Shown here: positions 60,913 to 64,000 of the stretch, piece by piece
Layout of the letters: the number at the start of each line of letters is the position of its first letter
How positions within the stretch are numbered: the first letter of the stretch is position 1
NCBI GenBank assembly: GCA_910584375.1
Contig: CAJUAH010000003.1
Span: forward strand, 158,776-222,775
From: an uncultured Acetatifactor sp.
GTDB lineage: Bacteria; Bacillota; Clostridia; Lachnospirales; Lachnospiraceae
DNA length: 64,000 nucleotides
Direction of reading: 5' to 3'
Position numbers and translations under genes: made by a program
Notes under the pieces: model-generated
What the model was told of the DNA's origin: nothing
The model's input: only the letters and a program-made list of their open reading frames with translations
Databases searched by the model: none

Positions 60913-61392
60913 ATGGACGACAGATTTAATATGTTTTTGGATACGGTTGACGGTAATTTCCGTAACTTTGTAAATCAAATCAACGAGTATCTCACAGCAA
61001 ACGGCTGTAAATGCGATATAAAACTGCAAAAGAGCGGCTATGTTGTCTCCTATGTGTCAAACGGCAGCAACAGGACTCTGGCAACCTTCGTATGCCGAAA
61101 AACGGGTATGAAACTCCGCATTTATCCCGAACATATACAGGAATACCAGAGCTTTCTTGACACACTGCCCGAAAAGGTAAAAAAGGAAATCAAAAAGGCG
61201 TCCGTCTGCAAACGGCTTATCAATCCCGATGACTGTAATCCGAAATGCGCAATGGGATATTCCTTTACGCTGGATGGCGAGCCGTATCAAAAATGCCGTT
61301 ATATGGCGTTTCAGCCTACGCTCAGTGAGGAAAACAATCCGTACATAAAACAGTTTTTAGAGAAAGAATTATATTTCAAATCGGTTGTTTGA
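60913..61392 (+). CDS. Hypothetical protein with conserved cysteines
   Basis: A 159-residue protein starting at ATG 60913, 6 nt after GGAGGG. It opens with a helix-strand pattern (FNMFLDTVDGNFRNFVNQIN). A beta-rich middle follows (SGYVVSYVSNGSNRTLATFV). It ends with a Cys-bearing part (SVCKRLINPDDCNPKCAMGY; PYQKCRYMAF). The five cysteines could form a metal site or a redox pair. The family is one of those often placed behind AraC/GyrI regulators in Clostridia, but I do not know its function. Its last 24 nt overlap the end of the convergent permease gene. Confidence 0.7.
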   Translation: MDDRFNMFLDTVDGNFRNFVNQINEYLTANGCKCDIKLQKSGYVVSYVSNGSNRTLATFVCRKTGMKLRIYPEHIQEYQSFLDTLPEKVKKEIKKASVCKRLINPDDCNPKCAMGYSFTLDGEPYQKCRYMAFQPTLSEENNPYIKQFLEKELYFKSVV

Positions 61393-62946
61393 CCGGTATA
61401 GGACTGCCGTCAAGACCAGGATCACGGCGCAGATTCCCGCTTTCAGATAAGCGGTATACTCTCCGGGAACTGCCCCCGTGATCACCGCGCACAGGATCGA
61501 CAGAATAAATCCGCCCATTCCCCCTAACACGGAAGAGGCGCTCTGTTTGACGACGCGCACCTCGCTTTCCCACTCCAGTAAGGGGAAACGCAGATTAACG
61601 GCAATACCGTACACACAGGAAAACAGGATCAACACAGCGGGAATAAGCAACAGCCACAGTAGTTCGCCCGCTCCCGGCTTAAGGGCAAAGATAAGAAACA
61701 GCTCCGACAGAAGATAAAATGGCAACAGGAGCAACAGGTTCATCAGAATCTTCCCATCCAGAATATTCTTTGCGGTCAGCGGCAGGCTTTTGAGAATCCA
61801 CCAGTTTTTGCCTTCCATGGAAATGGAGGTGGCCGTGGCGGTCATCATACAGAACACGCCTGCAATCACAAATGGGACGATGCCTTCCACGTCAATGGGC
61901 AGAGGCAGAACTCCCTTTATAAAGTCTGTTCCCGAAAGAAACAGCGCCGCCGACAAAACGCATCCCATAATGGGACCGATGATGGTATTGGTCACATAAA
62001 TGCTGGAAGAAAAGTATCGCCGCAGCTCCCGTTTGCACAGGGAGCGCAGGAGGGATTCCGCTTTGAGTCTCCCCATTCGATAATCGTGTCTCGCAAAATT
62101 GCTGTACAGGCTCCGGCTGATCTTATGGAAGGAGAGGGCCGCAGCGGCCGCCACCGCTCCAAATGCTGCCAGAGACAGGCCCACACAAGCCACAGTTCCC
62201 GAAATATCCCCACGGATCATAGCCATACCAAGCCATACCGCCGGCGGATATACTTTTTCCAGCAGCGCCATAATAGATGCAGACAGATCTTTCAGCATTT
62301 CAGTATCCATACTGCCCTGCATTGCCGACAGCCGGGAGGAGCCGTACAGAATCCCCAGAACTGCCAGGATCGACAAACCTGCCGATATCATACTTTTGTG
62401 CCGCATACGGCAGGATATCCCGGCGATCAGCGTACCCAACAGAATGGACGCCGCCATGGGAAGGAGCGGTACAATCCATATCCCCAGAAATACCGTCAGA
62501 TAAAAATCTGCTCCCGGCCCGACATTCCAGATATATACTCCGATACCGGGCAGCAACACCGCCAACGTCATCAGCAGATCTTCCACATACATTTTCAGCA
62601 GACGGCTGACGGCTATGGCCCCTGTACGCAGCGGCAGCGCGCACAGCATATCGTATCCTTCTCTCCGGAATATTATACTTCCCGCTTTGAGCATACCGAA
62701 AAAAAAGATCAGCACACCGGAAAGGGTGATGAGATACGCGGGAACAGCCGCCTCCAACCCCAGGTAAATCAGCCCATAGGACAGGCCGCCCACATAGCAG
62801 ATCAGCATAACCAGCAGTATGAGCCAGAGCGCCATCAGACCCAAGGTCTTCTGTCTGGACTTTTTATCTCTGGAAAACCGAAATACGTTCAGCCCATACA
62901 GGTTGCACAGCTCCAGCTTTGTCAGTATTCTAATCTGTGTCAGCAT
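61369..62946 (-). CDS. Large ABC-2 type permease
   Basis: A 525-residue membrane protein with about twelve spans in two halves: LGLMALWLILLVMLICYVGG, FFFGMLKAGSIIFRREGYDM and LGIWIVPLLPMAASILLGTL in the first half, and YFSSSIYVTNTIIGPIMGCV, FVIAGVFCMMTATATSISME in the second. The pattern fits the large exporter permeases that work with a separate ATPase (ABC-2/YxlG- or EcsB-like). The ATG overlaps the end of the ATPase gene by 17 nt, so they are coupled. Convergent overlap of 24 nt with the preceding unknown gene. Confidence 0.88.
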   Translation of the reverse strand: MLTQIRILTKLELCNLYGLNVFRFSRDKKSRQKTLGLMALWLILLVMLICYVGGLSYGLIYLGLEAAVPAYLITLSGVLIFFFGMLKAGSIIFRREGYDMLCALPLRTGAIAVSRLLKMYVEDLLMTLAVLLPGIGVYIWNVGPGADFYLTVFLGIWIVPLLPMAASILLGTLIAGISCRMRHKSMISAGLSILAVLGILYGSSRLSAMQGSMDTEMLKDLSASIMALLEKVYPPAVWLGMAMIRGDISGTVACVGLSLAAFGAVAAAAALSFHKISRSLYSNFARHDYRMGRLKAESLLRSLCKRELRRYFSSSIYVTNTIIGPIMGCVLSAALFLSGTDFIKGVLPLPIDVEGIVPFVIAGVFCMMTATATSISMEGKNWWILKSLPLTAKNILDGKILMNLLLLLPFYLLSELFLIFALKPGAGELLWLLLIPAVLILFSCVYGIAVNLRFPLLEWESEVRVVKQSASSVLGGMGGFILSILCAVITGAVPGEYTAYLKAGICAVILVLTAVLYRSNNRFEI

Positions 62947-63655
62947 GTTCCACCACCTCCATAAAAATAGATTCCAGAGACTGTCCCTGTTTTACGACCT
63001 CCTCCATGTCCCCGGATGTTACCAGAGTGCCGTCCTTTATGATCGCCACTTTGTTGCACAGTTTTTCCGCTACATCCAGCACATGGGTGGAAAAAAATAT
63101 CGCGCCGCCCTCCCCGCAGATACTGTGCATAATGTCTTTAAGAATAACCGCCGCCTTCGGGTCAAGCCCCACAAAGGGTTCGTCCAGAATCAGGAGCCTG
63201 GGCTGATGCACCAGAGCCGAGAGGAGCGCCAGCTTTTGTTTCATGCCGTGGGAATAGGTGGATATCAGATCGCCCAAAGAGGCTGTGATCTCAAACCCGT
63301 CTCCGTACTTTTTGATCCTTTCTTCCCGTTCCCGGGCATTAACGCCGAATATATCGGCAATAAAATTCAGGTACTGGATACCGGTAAGATACTCGTATAT
63401 ATCAGGATTGTCAGGAATATAGGCAAACTGTCGCTTACAATCCAGGGGATTTTTCCGTATATCATATCCGCAGACCTGTATGGTTCCGGCATCGAAACCC
63501 TGAATACCCGCCACACATTTTAATGTGGTGGTCTTACCCGCGCCGTTATGCCCGATAAAAGCATAAATATCTCCCGGCGCTATATGCAGACTCAGATCGG
63601 TGACTCCTTTACTGCTCCCCTTATAATGCTTGGTCAAATGTTCAATCTTTAACAT
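62930..63655 (-). CDS. ABC exporter ATP-binding protein
   Basis: A 241-residue ATPase: Walker A GHNGAGKTTT near residue 38, Q-loop AYIPDNPDIYEYLTGIQYLN, a signature with SHGMKQKLALLSAL instead of LSGGQ, Walker B LLILDEPFVGLD and H-loop FSTHVLD. The changed signature is normal in the YtrB/EcsA-like group of exporter ATPases. AAAGGAG lies 6 nt before the ATG and overlaps the stop of the regulator remnant. It energises the large permease encoded next to it. Confidence 0.93.
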   Translation of the reverse strand: MLKIEHLTKHYKGSSKGVTDLSLHIAPGDIYAFIGHNGAGKTTTLKCVAGIQGFDAGTIQVCGYDIRKNPLDCKRQFAYIPDNPDIYEYLTGIQYLNFIADIFGVNAREREERIKKYGDGFEITASLGDLISTYSHGMKQKLALLSALVHQPRLLILDEPFVGLDPKAAVILKDIMHSICGEGGAIFFSTHVLDVAEKLCNKVAIIKDGTLVTSGDMEEVVKQGQSLESIFMEVVEHADTD

Positions 63656-63657
63656 GT

Positions 63658-63945
63658 TTAACTCCTTTTTGTCAATCTGTGGGCAAGCCTTTGAAACGCC
63701 TCCTGCCCCCTTATACCGTCAAAGGCCCGATGCGCCAGGGATTCCCTCAGGTTCTGCCAGATAAAGCTTTTATCCCTGGGAGCCATACTTCCCAGAGGCA
63801 ATCGGTCGATCCATTCATCCAGCCGGTCGAAATATTCGTCTCCGTGGAGTTCGATCGAATCGGTCTTCAACAATCTGTTCACACACCTCTCAAAATGTAG
63901 AAGAGTCTCCAGGGCTTTCTCCTCTTTCCCGTTCTCCGCGTAGAC
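63658..63945 (-). pseudogene. C-terminal remnant of an XRE/TPR-type regulator gene
   Basis: The minus strand reads YAENGKEEKALETLLHFERC, then further helices to TKRS just before the ATPase start. The pattern (AYAENGKEEKALETL) is that of the TPR-like C-terminal domain of XRE regulators found before ABC exporters in Clostridia. Going upstream, the frame meets a TGA at about 63955 and the matching sequence ends near 63945, exactly where a candidate insertion-sequence end begins. So the regulator has lost its N-terminal DNA-binding part. Confidence 0.65.
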
Positions 63946-63946
63946 G

Positions 63947-64000
63947 TGTAGTGGTCAAGCTTTTTTGTAACACTTGTGGCTAAAAAAATCAAGTCGCTTA
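63947..64000. mobile_element. Possible insertion-sequence end (rest outside window)
   Basis: From TGTAGTGGTCAAGC at 63947 the sequence turns A/T-run-rich (TTTTTTGTAACAC) and loses the coding character of the adjacent remnant. The TGT start and the GTCAA/TTGTAACAC words resemble terminal repeats of IS21-type elements, but the family is uncertain since only 54 bases are visible. Confidence 0.4.

Overview
The window reads as chromosomal DNA of a gut-type member of the Clostridia, most likely Lachnospiraceae. The reasons are strong AGGAGG-type ribosome binding sites, roughly balanced base composition, Firmicutes-type MalE/MalF/MalG and LacI proteins, families common in that group (CD3324, DIP1984, DUF2441, DUF4869, DUF3021-LytTR), and a surface lipoprotein whose tail carries VSGN motifs. 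This assignment is inference from gene content; no rRNA or tRNA gene, CRISPR array or phage structural gene was seen.

Layout. 1-7933 is an alpha-glucan utilisation locus on the minus strand (malE-malF-malG, type I pullulanase, start of a GH133 debranching enzyme) with a divergent LacI-family regulator and several GTTTCG palindromes between them. 8060-14305 is a patchwork: a secreted protein, a zinc-ribbon protein, an AAA-ATPase/nuclease-like gene, a broken ABC-2 permease pair, a CD3324 regulator, DIP1984, and a possible acetyltransferase remnant. 14521-18563 holds a methyltransferase, DUF2441, an acetyltransferase and an acetyltransferase-kinase fusion. 19197-22957 is an ABC exporter with a very large coiled-coil permease. 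23059-31770 holds a second AAA/nuclease gene and a four-gene module (response regulator, histidine kinase, ABC ATPase, FtsX permease; the architecture of antimicrobial-peptide sensing and resistance systems). That module is bracketed by directly repeated copies of an Rpn-type nuclease gene, one of them truncated.

31948-37145 is a run of small-molecule modifying enzymes (two GNATs, an APH-type kinase, DegV, an MGMT-family protein, and a double-kinase fusion). 37197-39429 encodes a membrane J-protein and a lipoprotein. 39913-44001 is a 1362-residue lipoprotein with about eleven beta-rich repeats, four of them nearly identical at DNA level. 44114-51752 contains a coiled-coil protein, a membrane protein, an FRG-domain protein, dCTP deaminase, an ankyrin protein, two unknown proteins, YaaA, and an ATPase/DUF4869 pair. 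51845-54775 is an ABC-2 transporter with a LytTR/DUF3021 regulatory pair; 54909-57834 holds peroxiredoxin Bcp, an HxlR regulator and an XRE/peptidase-fold fusion.

58099-59927 is a class M sirtuin plus zinc macrodomain pair, an ADP-ribosylation write/erase module without the usual lipoyl-carrier genes beside it. 60053-61392 is an AraC/GyrI-type regulator and a cysteine-containing protein. 61369-63945 is another ABC exporter whose upstream regulator gene is cut off by what looks like an insertion-sequence end at the right edge.

Most of the window is therefore accessory and regulatory DNA: five ABC exporter units (one broken), three transferase/kinase proteins of the APH type, several acetyltransferases and two kinds of repeated nuclease-like genes. 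The most unusual items are the sirtuin/macrodomain pair, the two kinase fusions, the repeat lipoprotein, the direct repeats around the two-component/ABC module, and a triplicated 36-nt purine-rich repeat before the LytTR gene. All start sites and functions are read from sequence only.
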